64,000 bases of DNA, taken from Sphaerisporangium album (GTDB taxonomy: Bacteria > Actinomycetota > Actinomycetes > Streptosporangiales > Streptosporangiaceae). Shown here piece after piece: positions 17,978 to 26,475 of this stretch. Made by a program: the position numbers and the translations under genes. Below the pieces are notes generated by a model. It was not told the DNA's origin. It did not search any database and was given only the letters and a program-made list of their open reading frames with translations. The stretch is taken from NCBI RefSeq assembly GCF_003323745.1, contig NZ_QOIL01000017.1, positions 1 to 64,000 of the forward strand, given 5' to 3'. Numbering within the stretch: position 1 is the stretch's first letter; the number at the start of each line of letters is the position of its first letter.

Positions 17978-19399
17978 ATGGCGGACAAATCCATATCCCG
18001 GCGCGAGCTGCTGCGAAGCGCCGCCGTCACGGGACTGCTGCTCCCCGGCGCGCTGGCGGCGTGCGCGTCCCCGGGCGGCGGCGGGTCCAGAACGCCTGCC
18101 GCCGCGGCCACCGGCGCCACGTCGGCGGCCAACCCGCTCGGCATCGCCGAGACGTCCCCGTTCGAGGTGGTGATCTTCGACGGCGGGTTCGGCGACGCCT
18201 ACGCCAGGAACATCCACCAGCCCCTGTTCGCGGCCAGGCACCCGAGCGCGCAGATCAAGCACTCGGCCACCAAGGAGATCGCCAAGACGCTCCAGCCGCG
18301 GTTCGCCGGCGGGAACCCTCCCGAGTTCGTCAACAACAGCGGCGACAACGCGATGGACTTCGGCGCGCTGGCGCAGGACGGCCAGCTGCAGGACCTCGGC
18401 GCGTTGCTGGACGCTCCGAGCTGGGACGACCCCGCCATGAAGGTGCGCGACACGATCCTGCCCTCGGCGGTCGAGCTCGGCACCTACGACGGCACGTACT
18501 GCGTGCTCAACTACGCCAACACGGTGTGGGGCATCTGGTACTCCACCAAGCTGTTCGGCGACAACGGCTGGCAGGTGCCGAAGACCTGGGACGAGTTCAC
18601 GGCCCTGTGCGAGACGATCCAGAAGTCGGGCACGTGCGCGCCGTTCACCTACGCGGGCAAGCACCCGTTCTACATCTACGAGACGATCCTCACCCTGGCC
18701 GCCAAGATCGGGGGCGTCGAGGTGCTGAAGAACATCGACAACCTGGCGCCGGACGCCTGGAAGGCCGAGCCGGTCGCCAAGGCGGCGGAGGCGTTCGCCG
18801 AGCTCGGCGCGAAGTACCTGCTGCGCGGCACCGAGGGGCTGGACCACATCCAGACCCAGACCGCCCACAACAAGTACCAGGTCGCCATGCTGCCGTGCGG
18901 GTCGTGGCTGGAGAACGAGCAGAAGGACACCACCCCGGCGGACTTCGGGTACGCCATGTTCCCGCTGCCGTCGTTCTCGGAGTCCGACGCGCTGCCGTAC
19001 GGCACGCTGCACTCCCGGCCGGGCGAGGAGTTCTTCGTAGCGGCCAGGTCGGCCAATCCGCGGGCCGGCATGGAGTACATGCGGGCGATGCTGTCCAAGG
19101 AGGGGGCCGGGAAGTTCAGCGAGCTGGTCAGCACGCTCACCATCGTCAAGGGGGCGGCGGACGGCCGCACGCTGAAGCCGGGGCTGCGGAGCGCGGCGGG
19201 ACGGCTGAAGGAGGCCGGCGAGAACGTGACCTACTTCCGGTTCCGACAGTGGTACAAGGAATTGCACGACGAGGTGGCCGCGGCCACCGGCCAGCTGATG
19301 GCGGGACGCCTCAAGGTCGCGCAGTGGGCCGAGCGGGTCCAGCGGAAGTCGGACGAGATCAAGAACGACACCTCGGTGAAGAAGTTCACCCGCGCCTGA
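17978..19399 (+). CDS. ngcE: N-acetylglucosamine/chitobiose ABC transporter substrate-binding lipoprotein NgcE
   Basis: Extracellular binding protein for GlcNAc/chitobiose uptake, about 473 residues. It has a Tat-type signal (SISRRELLRSAAV) ending in the lipobox ALAAC, so it is probably exported folded and lipid-anchored. The mature part has the NgcE-type sequence YWGIWYSTKLFGDNGW-like core (VWGIWYSTKLFGDNG), PFTYAGKHPFYIYETI and a C-terminal QRKSDEIKNDTSVKKF. AGGAGG precedes ATG 17978. It is followed by two permeases in the order of known ngcEFG operons; the ATPase is supplied in trans in such systems. Together with the LPMO at 30.4 kb it points to chitin use. Confidence 0.88.
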   Translation: MADKSISRRELLRSAAVTGLLLPGALAACASPGGGGSRTPAAAATGATSAANPLGIAETSPFEVVIFDGGFGDAYARNIHQPLFAARHPSAQIKHSATKEIAKTLQPRFAGGNPPEFVNNSGDNAMDFGALAQDGQLQDLGALLDAPSWDDPAMKVRDTILPSAVELGTYDGTYCVLNYANTVWGIWYSTKLFGDNGWQVPKTWDEFTALCETIQKSGTCAPFTYAGKHPFYIYETILTLAAKIGGVEVLKNIDNLAPDAWKAEPVAKAAEAFAELGAKYLLRGTEGLDHIQTQTAHNKYQVAMLPCGSWLENEQKDTTPADFGYAMFPLPSFSESDALPYGTLHSRPGEEFFVAARSANPRAGMEYMRAMLSKEGAGKFSELVSTLTIVKGAADGRTLKPGLRSAAGRLKEAGENVTYFRFRQWYKELHDEVAAATGQLMAGRLKVAQWAERVQRKSDEIKNDTSVKKFTRA

Positions 19400-19473
19400 C
19401 TCCCGCCGTGAAGCCGGGGCACGTGGGCCGACATATCAGCTAAGGATGGAACGACCGGAAAGCGGGGAATAGG

Positions 19474-20415
19474 GTGTCGAATGGCACAAAACCGCCCTTC
19501 TTCATGAACCGCACCGCCTTCACCCGGGCGCGGTTCATCATCGGATTCCTCGCGGTCCCGGTGCTGCTCTACCTCGTCTACGTGATCTCGCCCTACGCCC
19601 AGGCGTTCTCCATCGCCATGACCGACTGGCGCGGCGTGAACGCCGAGCCCGGCTTCGTCGGGGCGGCGAACTTCCGGCGGCTCCTGGACGACAACGTGTT
19701 CTGGACCGCGGTGCGCCACAACGGCCTGCTGCTCGTCCTCATGCCGCTGGGCACGCTCGTGATCGCCCTGTTCTTCGCGTTCCTGCTGAACGCGGGTGGT
19801 CCTCGCGGCGTGTCCGGCGTGCGGGGGGCGCGGTTCTACCGCGTGGTGTTCTTCTTCCCCCAGGTGCTCGCCGTCGCGATCGTCGCCGTCCTGTTCCAGC
19901 AGGTCTTCCGGCCGGACGAGAGCGGCATGCTGAACGCGCCGCTCATGGCGCTCGGACTGGAGCCGGTCGGGTTCCTGTCCGACCCGGGCGTCGCGTTCTG
20001 GTCGATCCTCGGCGTGCTCATCTGGCAGGCGGTCGGCTTCTACGTCGTGCTGTTCTCGGCGGGCATGGCGTCCATCCCGCGCGACCTGTACGAGGCGGCG
20101 CAGATCGACGGCGCGACGCGCGGGCGGCTGTTCTTCCGCGTCACGCTGCCCCTGCTGTGGGACACGGTGCAGGTCGGGTGGATCTACCTCGGCATCGCGG
20201 CCCTGGACGTCTTCGCGATCGTGTGGGTGATGACCGCCGAGCACGGCGGCCCCGACCACTCGACGACGGTCATGGCCGCCGAGATCTACCGCAACGCCTT
20301 CCAGTACTTCAAGTTCGGCTACGCCTCGGCCATGGGCGTGGTGCTGTTCTTCTTCACGGTCGCCTTCGCGGTGGTGGCGCTTCGCCTGTCCCGCCGCGAG
20401 CGGGTCGAGTTCTGA
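19474..20415 (+). CDS. ngcF: GlcNAc/chitobiose ABC transporter permease NgcF
   Basis: Membrane subunit of the ngc importer, about 313 residues with six predicted helices. The coupling loop is IPRDLYEAAQIDGATRGRLFF near residue 194, and FAIVWVMTAEHGGPDHSTTVM corresponds to the MalF/NgcF group. GTG 19474 has GGGGAATAGG just upstream; ATG 19504 is an alternative. It lies 74 bases after ngcE and 11 bases before ngcG, in the same operon. Confidence 0.87.
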   Translation: MSNGTKPPFFMNRTAFTRARFIIGFLAVPVLLYLVYVISPYAQAFSIAMTDWRGVNAEPGFVGAANFRRLLDDNVFWTAVRHNGLLLVLMPLGTLVIALFFAFLLNAGGPRGVSGVRGARFYRVVFFFPQVLAVAIVAVLFQQVFRPDESGMLNAPLMALGLEPVGFLSDPGVAFWSILGVLIWQAVGFYVVLFSAGMASIPRDLYEAAQIDGATRGRLFFRVTLPLLWDTVQVGWIYLGIAALDVFAIVWVMTAEHGGPDHSTTVMAAEIYRNAFQYFKFGYASAMGVVLFFFTVAFAVVALRLSRRERVEF

Positions 20416-20426
20416 GGGGGCCGGCG

Positions 20427-21359
20427 ATGGTCTCACGCACGAGCGCAAGGACGGCCGAGGTCGGGCTCACCCGCGGCCAGGTCCGCGAACGGCGGCGGCT
20501 CCGGCTCGGTCCGCTCTCGGGGCTGTCCCACGTGGCGCTGGTGGTGTGGACGGTCCTGGTCGTGGTGCCGATCGTATGGACGTTCCTGGCGTCGGTGAAG
20601 AGCGAGGACGAGATCTTCGGCAGTGCCTGGTCGCTGCCGGCCACCCCGCGCTGGGACAACTGGGCCCGCGCCTGGGACCAGGCGCACGTCGGCCGGTACA
20701 TGCTGAACAGTGTCGTGGTGGTGTCCCTGGGCACGGCCGGCACCATGCTGTTCGGCGCGATGGCGGCGTACGTGCTGGCGCGCTACCGGTTCCGGGGCAA
20801 CCGGGCGGTCTACCTGCTGTTCGTCTCCGGGCTGGCCTTCCCGGTCTACCTGGCGCTCACGCCGCTGTTCTTCGTGGTGCGCAACATGGGGAACCTGCCG
20901 CTGATCGGCCCCCTCATCGGCCTGGACTCCTACGGCGGGCTCGTCCTCGTCTACATCGCCTACTCGCTGCCGTTCACGGTGTTCTTCCTGTCGGCCTTCT
21001 TCCGCACGCTCCCGCAGGCGGTGGCCGAGGCGGCGTTCGTGGACGGCGCCTCGCACAGCAGGGTGTTCTTCCAGATCATGCTGCCGCTGGCCCGGCCGGG
21101 CATCGTGAGCATCACGATCTTCAACGTCCTCGGCCAGTGGAACCAGTACCAGATCCCGCTGGTCCTGCTCAGCGGGCAGGCGAAGGACAAGTGGGTGCTC
21201 ACCCAGGGCATCGCGGACATCTCCACGGCCGCGGGCTACGACGCGGACTGGGCGGCGTTGTTCGCGGCGCTGAGCATGGCGATCCTGCCCATGCTGATCG
21301 TCTACACGATCTTCCAGCGGCAGATCCAGGCCGGGCTGACCGCGGGCGCGCTGAAGTAG
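20427..21359 (+). CDS. ngcG: GlcNAc/chitobiose ABC transporter permease NgcG
   Basis: Second permease of the ngc system, about 310 residues. A 40-residue basic cytoplasmic N-terminus precedes six helices. The coupling loop AVAEAAFVDGASHSRVFFQI is near residue 198, and GQWNQYQIPLVLLSG is typical of the NgcG/MalG group. ATG 20427 follows GAGGGGG, 11 bases after the ngcF stop. Last gene of the operon, followed by a hairpin. Confidence 0.88.
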   Translation: MVSRTSARTAEVGLTRGQVRERRRLRLGPLSGLSHVALVVWTVLVVVPIVWTFLASVKSEDEIFGSAWSLPATPRWDNWARAWDQAHVGRYMLNSVVVVSLGTAGTMLFGAMAAYVLARYRFRGNRAVYLLFVSGLAFPVYLALTPLFFVVRNMGNLPLIGPLIGLDSYGGLVLVYIAYSLPFTVFFLSAFFRTLPQAVAEAAFVDGASHSRVFFQIMLPLARPGIVSITIFNVLGQWNQYQIPLVLLSGQAKDKWVLTQGIADISTAAGYDADWAALFAALSMAILPMLIVYTIFQRQIQAGLTAGALK

Positions 21360-21361
21360 CC

Positions 21362-21384
21362 GCGCGGCGGAGGGGGCGCCGCGC
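21362..21384. terminator. Bidirectional hairpin terminator after ngcG
   Basis: Perfect 8-bp stem GCGCGGCG/CGCCGCGC with a 7-base loop filling the 25-base gap between ngcG and the convergent gene that ends at 21385. Confidence 0.55.
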
Positions 21385-21786
21385 TCAGCCGTGCAGGCGC
21401 CGCTTCATCTCGGCCTCGTAGATGTGGCGCCTGCCCTGGGCCAGGTCGTTCCTCACGCGCGTCTCGATACCGGTGAAGCAGCGGTAGTAGCCGTCGTCGT
21501 ACTCCTCCACCACCTGGAACGTCCACCGGCCCTCCAGCACGTCGCGGCCGAGCAGCTCGGCGGCGACCGCGTCCGCGTGGGCGGTGTGGCCGGCCTCGCG
21601 CAGCAGGTCCACGGCGTCCTGGAGTTGCAGGTGGGCGTGCCCGGTGAGCTGGTGGAAGCTGTATAGGTGGCCGCGGGCGCGCTCCACCGTCTCCCGGGCC
21701 TCCGACAGCTTGCCCAGCGCCTCGACGGTGGTGTCGTCCATGCCCTCGGGCCGCCGGTGGCCTGGATCGTCAAGGTCCTCGCTCAT
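21385..21786 (-). CDS. Conserved actinobacterial protein of unknown function
   Basis: About 133 residues, soluble, mostly helical. I do not recognise a named family. It has a Leu/Ala heptad-like helix (VEALGKLSEARETVERARG), a His-rich FHQLTGHAHLQLQD, and a compact C-terminal part with YDDGYYRCFTGIETRVRNDLAQGR. No signal peptide or membrane helix. It lies 9 bases downstream of the whiB-like gene on the same strand and is probably co-transcribed with it. ATG 21786 is the first start of the frame; a second Met at codon 16 is possible. Confidence 0.72.
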   Translation of the reverse strand: MSEDLDDPGHRRPEGMDDTTVEALGKLSEARETVERARGHLYSFHQLTGHAHLQLQDAVDLLREAGHTAHADAVAAELLGRDVLEGRWTFQVVEEYDDGYYRCFTGIETRVRNDLAQGRRHIYEAEMKRRLHG

Positions 21787-21795
21787 GCCCGCTTC

Positions 21796-22077
21796 CTACC
21801 CCGCGCTCACGCGGCGGTCCTGCTCACGCCGGGCGCTCGCCCTGCGCTCGTCCGGGTCGGTGCCACCCCAGATCCCGTGCTCCTGGCCGGTGCTCAGCGC
21901 GTAGTCGAGGCACGGCCTGCGGACCGGGCAGCGCCGGCACACCGCCTTGGCCCGCTCGTGCTGCAGGTGGCCCGGGCCCTTCGCCGATATCGGGAAGAAC
22001 AGCTCCGGGTCCTCGCCACGGCAGGCGGCGCGGCGCAGCCAGGAGACGGCGGGCAGGATCGCGTTCTGGGTGATCAT
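21796..22077 (-). CDS. WhiB family iron-sulfur transcriptional regulator
   Basis: A short Wbl protein, about 93 residues. It holds a [4Fe-4S] cluster through four cysteines: AACRGEDPELFF supplies the first, and VCRRCPVRRPC the other three in C-x2-C-x5-C spacing. The WhiB turn GIWGGTDPDERR follows, then a basic C-terminus for DNA or sigma contact. Wbl proteins control development, redox response and antibiotic resistance in actinomycetes. ATG 22077 is chosen since it starts just ahead of the conserved W and first Cys. It lies downstream of the lanthipeptide synthetase on the same strand, 228 bases away, so co-transcription is possible but not certain. Confidence 0.9.
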   Translation of the reverse strand: MITQNAILPAVSWLRRAACRGEDPELFFPISAKGPGHLQHERAKAVCRRCPVRRPCLDYALSTGQEHGIWGGTDPDERRASARREQDRRVSAG

Positions 22078-22305
22078 AACAATCCAATGAGAGAGACCGA
22101 TGTCCAATGGCTGCCGGGTCAGCCGTGGAGTCGCGTGCCCGCTGGCGATGCCTTGACACCTGTTTGCGGATAAATCAGCCGTCCGATGTCGATATCGGGT
22201 ACCACCCATTACTTCCCTTTTGAACCGAACAGCGGTGCGCTTCCCGCGGCCTTCCCGGGGAATCGCCCACCGACCTCCCGCTCCCCGCCGGCCGTTTCTC
22301 CGGGA

Positions 22306-25176
22306 TCAACGCGGATCGGGCAGCAGGACGGAAGGAAGCGTGCTGTCCGGGTGCATCCGGAGCAACTGGTAGATCATGCCGCCCACGCCCGGGAGCAGGC
22401 CGGGCGTGAAGGCGTCGCGGGCCAGGCCGCTGACCGGCCCGTGCTCCTCCAAGCCGCCGATCACGTGCGCCGAGACCGACTCCCGGGTCAGCCCCTCCGG
22501 TCCGAGGCCTGCGGCGATCGCCCGGTCCAGGGTCTCCCAGATGCCGAGGTCTCCGTGGCAGAGGGTGTGGTTCCAGCCGAGGCTCCCGGGCCAGCTGGAC
22601 GCCGCGGCGCGGCGGAGCACGTCCTCCCAGTGCCGGCCGCCCTGGCGGGCCAGCAGGTCGGCCGCGATGATGCCGATGCCGGCCCCGCCGTGGCACCACG
22701 CGCTGGAGGTCACGCGAGGCTCGGCTTCGCGCAGGTCGCGCCATCCGCCCCCGGCCGGGTCGTACAGCGACTCCTCGAACAGGAATGCCTTCTCGGCGAG
22801 GACGCCGAGCCCGGCGGTGTCGCGCGTCGCGGCGGCGGAGAGCCGGGCCAGCGCCCAGCCGATCCCGGTCGCGCCGTGCGAGACCCCGCCCATTCCCCGC
22901 GGGTACAGGTCGCCGGGCCAGCACGCTCCCCGCTCCTCGTCCCGGGCGAGCGAGACCAGCCGCTCCCCGATCAGGTAGGCGTCCTTGGACCACCGCTCGT
23001 CGCCGGTGCGTTCCGCCAGGCGCAGCAGCGGCACCACGCCGCCGGCCATTCCGGTGAGCAGGTCGTAGGTCTCGTCGGCCGCGACCGCCTCGGGCATGGC
23101 CTCGGCCGACGCGCGCGCCCGGGCGAGCGCCTCCCCGGAGGGGACGGCCCCGAGCCCGCTCAGCAGCAGCCAGGCCCAGATCCGCGAGCCGAGGCCGACG
23201 TAGCCGCCGGGAGGCTGGGGGCGGCGCCGCGTCCCGGCACGCCGGAGGTCGGCCTCCCGCTCCTCGGCCGTCCTGATCGAGCGGAGCAGATCCGCCAGCA
23301 GCGGCTCCAGTCCCGGCACCGCCTCGGCCCTGCCCCGTCCCGCCTCGCTCTGGTAGGCGGCCAGCACGATCGCGACCCCGTACGACCCGCCGTACAGGTC
23401 CAGGGACAGCGGCTGCACCGACCAGCCGGTGGCGTTGAGCACCGGCGCGATCCAGGTGACCGTGCCGTCGTCCCCGCGCACCGCCGCGTCCAGCAGGTCA
23501 CGGGCGATGGCGGCCGCCACCCGGCGCCGGCGCGCGTCGAGGTCGTGGTACCGCAGAAGCGACGGTGCCGCCGATTTGGCCTGCGGCGTCCACCCCTCGT
23601 TGAGGTAGGCGCTGATCAGCGCGGCGCGGATCACGTCCCGGTCCAGGGCCGGCTCACGGTCGCGCCAGCGCCGCAACGCGTCCTCGATGAGATCCTTCTC
23701 CTCTCCCCACGTGGTGCCGCGGGGGCCGTCCATACGGCCATGGCGAGGGGTTGTGCTGAAGAAGGGGATGTCGCCGTCCAGCAGCTCGGCGACCTCGGCG
23801 CCGATCACATCCGGGTCCGACGGCGCTCCGGGGAGGTTCCCGGCCTGCTCGGCCAGCAGGTGTGCCGCCTTGCGGATGGCGGGCGCCTCGTCGTGGAGCG
23901 AGGCGGGGTGCCACAGCATCCGGCTGAGCTCGGCGTACGCCTCGGTGGCGCGCAGCACGACCCGGATCGGGTGATCGGCGAAGTCCGCGAGCAGCCCGGC
24001 CAGCTCGCCGCGCCGGTCCAGCGCGTCGAGATGCCCGGCGAGGTCGGTGAATCCCGCCAGCACCAGGTCCCAGTAGCGGGCCAGGACCGGATCGGGGCTC
24101 GGGTGGTTGGCCGCGGTCCCCATCTCGACCCGTTCCATGCCCAGCCGCGCCTCGTCCGTGCCGGCCCCGACGACGACGGGCACCCTGATGTACGGCTGCT
24201 GGCCGGGCAGGCCGCCGAGGGCGGACATGTCGACGCCCCGCCAGCCGAGTGCGACGCCCCGGCCGGGCAGGAGGCCGGTGCGCAGCACCGATCCCTCGAG
24301 CAGGTCGATCGCCCGGTCGAAGGCGGCGCCGTAGCCGGAGGGTTCGGCGGTGGCGTGCGGGGTGAACAGGGTCTCGCAGTCGACGACGACGGGAACGGGC
24401 CCGGCGGCGATGAGGTTCTCCGCGTGCAGGTCGCTGCCGCCGATCAGGCGCATCAGCGCCAGCCAGTGCCCGACGCCCCGGTAGAAGGACCGCAGCTCCG
24501 CGTCACCGGCGCAGTGGCGGTGCCCGATGTGCTCCGCCCACCCGTACTCCCCGCGCACCAGCACGCCGGGCACGCGGATACCGAGCCCACCGGGCACGCC
24601 CGGCGACAAGCGGGCGATCAACCCCGCCAGCTCCCGGTCCACGGCCAGCGAACGCGGCTTGTAGACCGCAGCGCCCTCCGCGCCGCGCACCAGGGCGACG
24701 GCGCGTCCGCCGCGATGGCTGTCACCCGCCCCGAACTCCACCCCGGCCAGATCGCCCCGCACACCACCCGGCAGCGCCGCCAGCTCCGCCCGGTCGGCCG
24801 CGAACCGGCGCGCCAGCTCCACGGCCGCCGCACACCTGCCGGCGATGATCGTGCCGAGCCGCGACAACATCGTGGGATAGTGCGCGGTCAGTGAACTCCA
24901 GAACTCCGGCGTCTCGGCGGATGCCTTCCATTCCCTCCAGCGAAGCTGCGGCGTCTCCTCGGTCAGCCGCCCGCTGATGCGGGCCGCGTTGAGCTCCAGC
25001 AGCAGAACCCGGGTGACCTTGCGGCGGACGGTCTCCTCCAGCGCCTCGGCGGCTCCTTTTCGGATGACTCCCGCCTCCGCCTCCGCGAGGCCGGGGACCG
25101 AGGCCAGTGCGGCCGACAGCGCGTCCAGCGACGGTGCGGTCAGGACGTCCAGCGACGGGTCGAAGTCCCCGGCCAC
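22306..25176 (-). CDS. lanM: Class II lanthipeptide synthetase LanM
   Basis: Bifunctional enzyme, about 956 residues, that dehydrates Ser/Thr in the precursor peptide and closes (methyl)lanthionine rings with Cys. Residues 1 to about 560 are the kinase-like dehydratase, with GGSDLHAENLIA and VVVDCETLF as phosphotransfer and metal motifs. About 600-956 is the LanC-like cyclase. The cyclase zinc ligands are all present: C828 in AWCHGGAG, C873 and H874 in LCHGDLG; GVSHGATG is another cyclase hallmark. It starts at GTG 25176, 19 bases after the precursor gene stop, with GGGAAAGG upstream. The partner is the 63-residue peptide just before it. No LanT, protease or immunity gene is adjacent. Confidence 0.94.
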   Translation of the reverse strand: MAGDFDPSLDVLTAPSLDALSAALASVPGLAEAEAGVIRKGAAEALEETVRRKVTRVLLLELNAARISGRLTEETPQLRWREWKASAETPEFWSSLTAHYPTMLSRLGTIIAGRCAAAVELARRFAADRAELAALPGGVRGDLAGVEFGAGDSHRGGRAVALVRGAEGAAVYKPRSLAVDRELAGLIARLSPGVPGGLGIRVPGVLVRGEYGWAEHIGHRHCAGDAELRSFYRGVGHWLALMRLIGGSDLHAENLIAAGPVPVVVDCETLFTPHATAEPSGYGAAFDRAIDLLEGSVLRTGLLPGRGVALGWRGVDMSALGGLPGQQPYIRVPVVVGAGTDEARLGMERVEMGTAANHPSPDPVLARYWDLVLAGFTDLAGHLDALDRRGELAGLLADFADHPIRVVLRATEAYAELSRMLWHPASLHDEAPAIRKAAHLLAEQAGNLPGAPSDPDVIGAEVAELLDGDIPFFSTTPRHGRMDGPRGTTWGEEKDLIEDALRRWRDREPALDRDVIRAALISAYLNEGWTPQAKSAAPSLLRYHDLDARRRRVAAAIARDLLDAAVRGDDGTVTWIAPVLNATGWSVQPLSLDLYGGSYGVAIVLAAYQSEAGRGRAEAVPGLEPLLADLLRSIRTAEEREADLRRAGTRRRPQPPGGYVGLGSRIWAWLLLSGLGAVPSGEALARARASAEAMPEAVAADETYDLLTGMAGGVVPLLRLAERTGDERWSKDAYLIGERLVSLARDEERGACWPGDLYPRGMGGVSHGATGIGWALARLSAAATRDTAGLGVLAEKAFLFEESLYDPAGGGWRDLREAEPRVTSSAWCHGGAGIGIIAADLLARQGGRHWEDVLRRAAASSWPGSLGWNHTLCHGDLGIWETLDRAIAAGLGPEGLTRESVSAHVIGGLEEHGPVSGLARDAFTPGLLPGVGGMIYQLLRMHPDSTLPSVLLPDPR

Positions 25177-25195
25177 GCGTCTCGGCCTTTCCCGG

Positions 25196-25387
25196 TCAGC
25201 AGCAGAAGCCGCCGCCCGCGGTGCACGAGCTCGGCCTCTTCGTCTCGATGAGGCTCATCGTGATCTCCTCCTCGGTGTACTCGCCGATGAGCGGCGGGCC
25301 GGCCGGGTTCTCCCAGCCTTCGGCGGAGGCCACTCCCCTACGCCACGCAGCGATGATCTCTTCGGCGTGCTCCACTACAACCGGCAT
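25196..25387 (-). CDS. lanA: Class II lanthipeptide precursor peptide LanA
   Basis: A 63-residue peptide directly before lanM, started by ATG 25387 with AGGAG 6 bases upstream. The leader is acidic and helical. It carries IIAAWRRG...ENPAG, resembling mersacidin, lichenicidin and actagardine leaders (SWK...NPAG or HPAG). The C-terminal core ends SSCTAGGGFCC, with three Cys and three nearby Ser/Thr, so up to three rings. CTAGGGFC recalls the Gly-rich TLPGGGGVC ring of mersacidin but is shorter. Basic TKR precedes the core and may mark cleavage. The exact cleavage site and ring pattern are inference. Annotation tools can miss this small gene. Confidence 0.9.
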   Translation of the reverse strand: MPVVVEHAEEIIAAWRRGVASAEGWENPAGPPLIGEYTEEEITMSLIETKRPSSCTAGGGFCC

Positions 25388-25413
25388 TGTTACTCCTATT
25401 AGGGATTGGATGG

Positions 25414-25448
25414 CATATCCCACGCTAACTACATGATTTTCAAAATCA
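25414..25448 (-). promoter_or_regulatory. lanA promoter region with 15-bp palindrome
   Basis: TGATTTTCAAAATCA (25434-25448) is a perfect palindrome with 7-bp arms around one base, 47-61 bases before the lanA ATG, in a patch far richer in A/T than the window. On the minus strand, TTGAAA within it (25438-25443), an 18-bp spacer and GATATG (25414-25419) could form a weak promoter. The palindrome would then act as the operator. The XRE regulator next door is a candidate binder. Confidence 0.5.
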
Positions 25449-25508
25449 ATAGACATCACGCACGATGGCCGATCACGTGGATTAATGGCGGCGCCGAAAC
25501 GCCACCGA

Positions 25509-25527
25509 CCGGCGGACGACCCGCCGG
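25509..25527 (-). terminator. Hairpin between the XRE gene and the lan promoter
   Basis: Perfect 7-bp stem CCGGCGG/CCGCCGG with a 5-base loop, about 40 bases after the XRE stop. It would insulate lanA from read-through. Confidence 0.4.
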
Positions 25528-25566
25528 GTGCCGCGCGTGACAGCCCGACACGTGCCGCCCGGCCCG

Positions 25567-26475
25567 TCAGGTCGCGGACGCGTCCCAGTCCCAGGTGATG
25601 CCGAGCACGCCCGCGGCGACGTCCGAGGCGACCAGGTGGACGGCGTGGTGGGGGTTCATGGTGAGCACGCCCGTGCGGTGCGGGGGGCCGACCAGCCCGC
25701 GGCGGGCGTAGGAGTAGCACGCGGCGGGCAGGCGCTCGGCGTGGAAGCGCACCTCCAGGACGTACTGCGACACCATGTACCGGAAGCCGTGCCCGTACTC
25801 GGTGTCCGGCTCCTCGGCGTGGTCCTCGTACTGGTGCTCGAAGACCCACGTCTCCCCCGCCCGCAGCTCGGCGCCGAACAGGTACTCGGCGACCAGCACC
25901 GGCTGGGTGGGATGGCGCTCGACCCGGCCGAGGCGGCAGTTGTCCATCGGGGTCAGCACGACGTCCTCGATCGAGGTGCCCGGGCCGCCGAAGAAGCGCA
26001 GGAAGTAGCGGTCGACGCCGTCGCGACGGGCCCGGATGAGCGTGCGGTTCCACACCCGGCAGGCCGCCCCGAACCGGTTGACGGTCACCTTCTGCTGCTG
26101 GTTGAGGATCGTCGCCTCGCGGTCGCGCGAGCCGGGGAGCAGGTCGAGCAGCTCGCCGATCGCGCCGCCGCGCTCGTCGTGGGTGACCGACTCGTGGTCC
26201 AGCAGGTCGGTCAGCGACGAGGGCGGCAGGCCCAGTATCTGCTCCAGCGCCGTGACGACGCGCATGGAGCGTTCGGTGCCCGGGCGGCGGTTGCCCTGCT
26301 GCCAGTCGCTCAGCGTCGACAGCGCGACGGGCACGCCGGCCTGGACGATCCTGCGGCGCAGCCGTTCCAGCGTCAGCGAGCGCTCCTGGATCGCGACGCG
26401 CAGCGCCTGGTGGAACGGGCCTACGAGCAGCAGGTCGGCGAGCTCGCCGCGCTCTTCTCGTGACTCCCGGCTCAT
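25567..26475 (-). CDS. XRE-like helix-turn-helix regulator next to the lan locus
   Basis: About 302 residues. The N-terminal 90 or so contain a helix-turn-helix in AGVPVALSTLSDWQQGNRRP, of the Cro/C1 type, followed by LEQILGLPPSSLTDLL. The remaining 200 residues form a beta-rich domain (VTVNRFGAACRVWNRTLIRARRDGVDRYF, then MVSQYVLEVRFHAERL). I cannot name this part; it is reminiscent of ligand-sensing C-terminal domains of actinomycete XRE proteins. ATG 26475 has AGGAG 8 bases upstream. It is upstream of lanA on the same strand, with a hairpin between, and divergent from an ECF sigma factor. It may control lanAM, but that is inference from position. Confidence 0.82.
   Translation of the reverse strand: MSRESREERGELADLLLVGPFHQALRVAIQERSLTLERLRRRIVQAGVPVALSTLSDWQQGNRRPGTERSMRVVTALEQILGLPPSSLTDLLDHESVTHDERGGAIGELLDLLPGSRDREATILNQQQKVTVNRFGAACRVWNRTLIRARRDGVDRYFLRFFGGPGTSIEDVVLTPMDNCRLGRVERHPTQPVLVAEYLFGAELRAGETWVFEHQYEDHAEEPDTEYGHGFRYMVSQYVLEVRFHAERLPAACYSYARRGLVGPPHRTGVLTMNPHHAVHLVASDVAAGVLGITWDWDASAT

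Noticed and set aside
22153-22180. Promoter with perfect TTGACA on the plus strand
   Set aside because: No -10 hexamer at 16-18 bases and no plus-strand gene downstream; it lies in the gap between two minus-strand genes.
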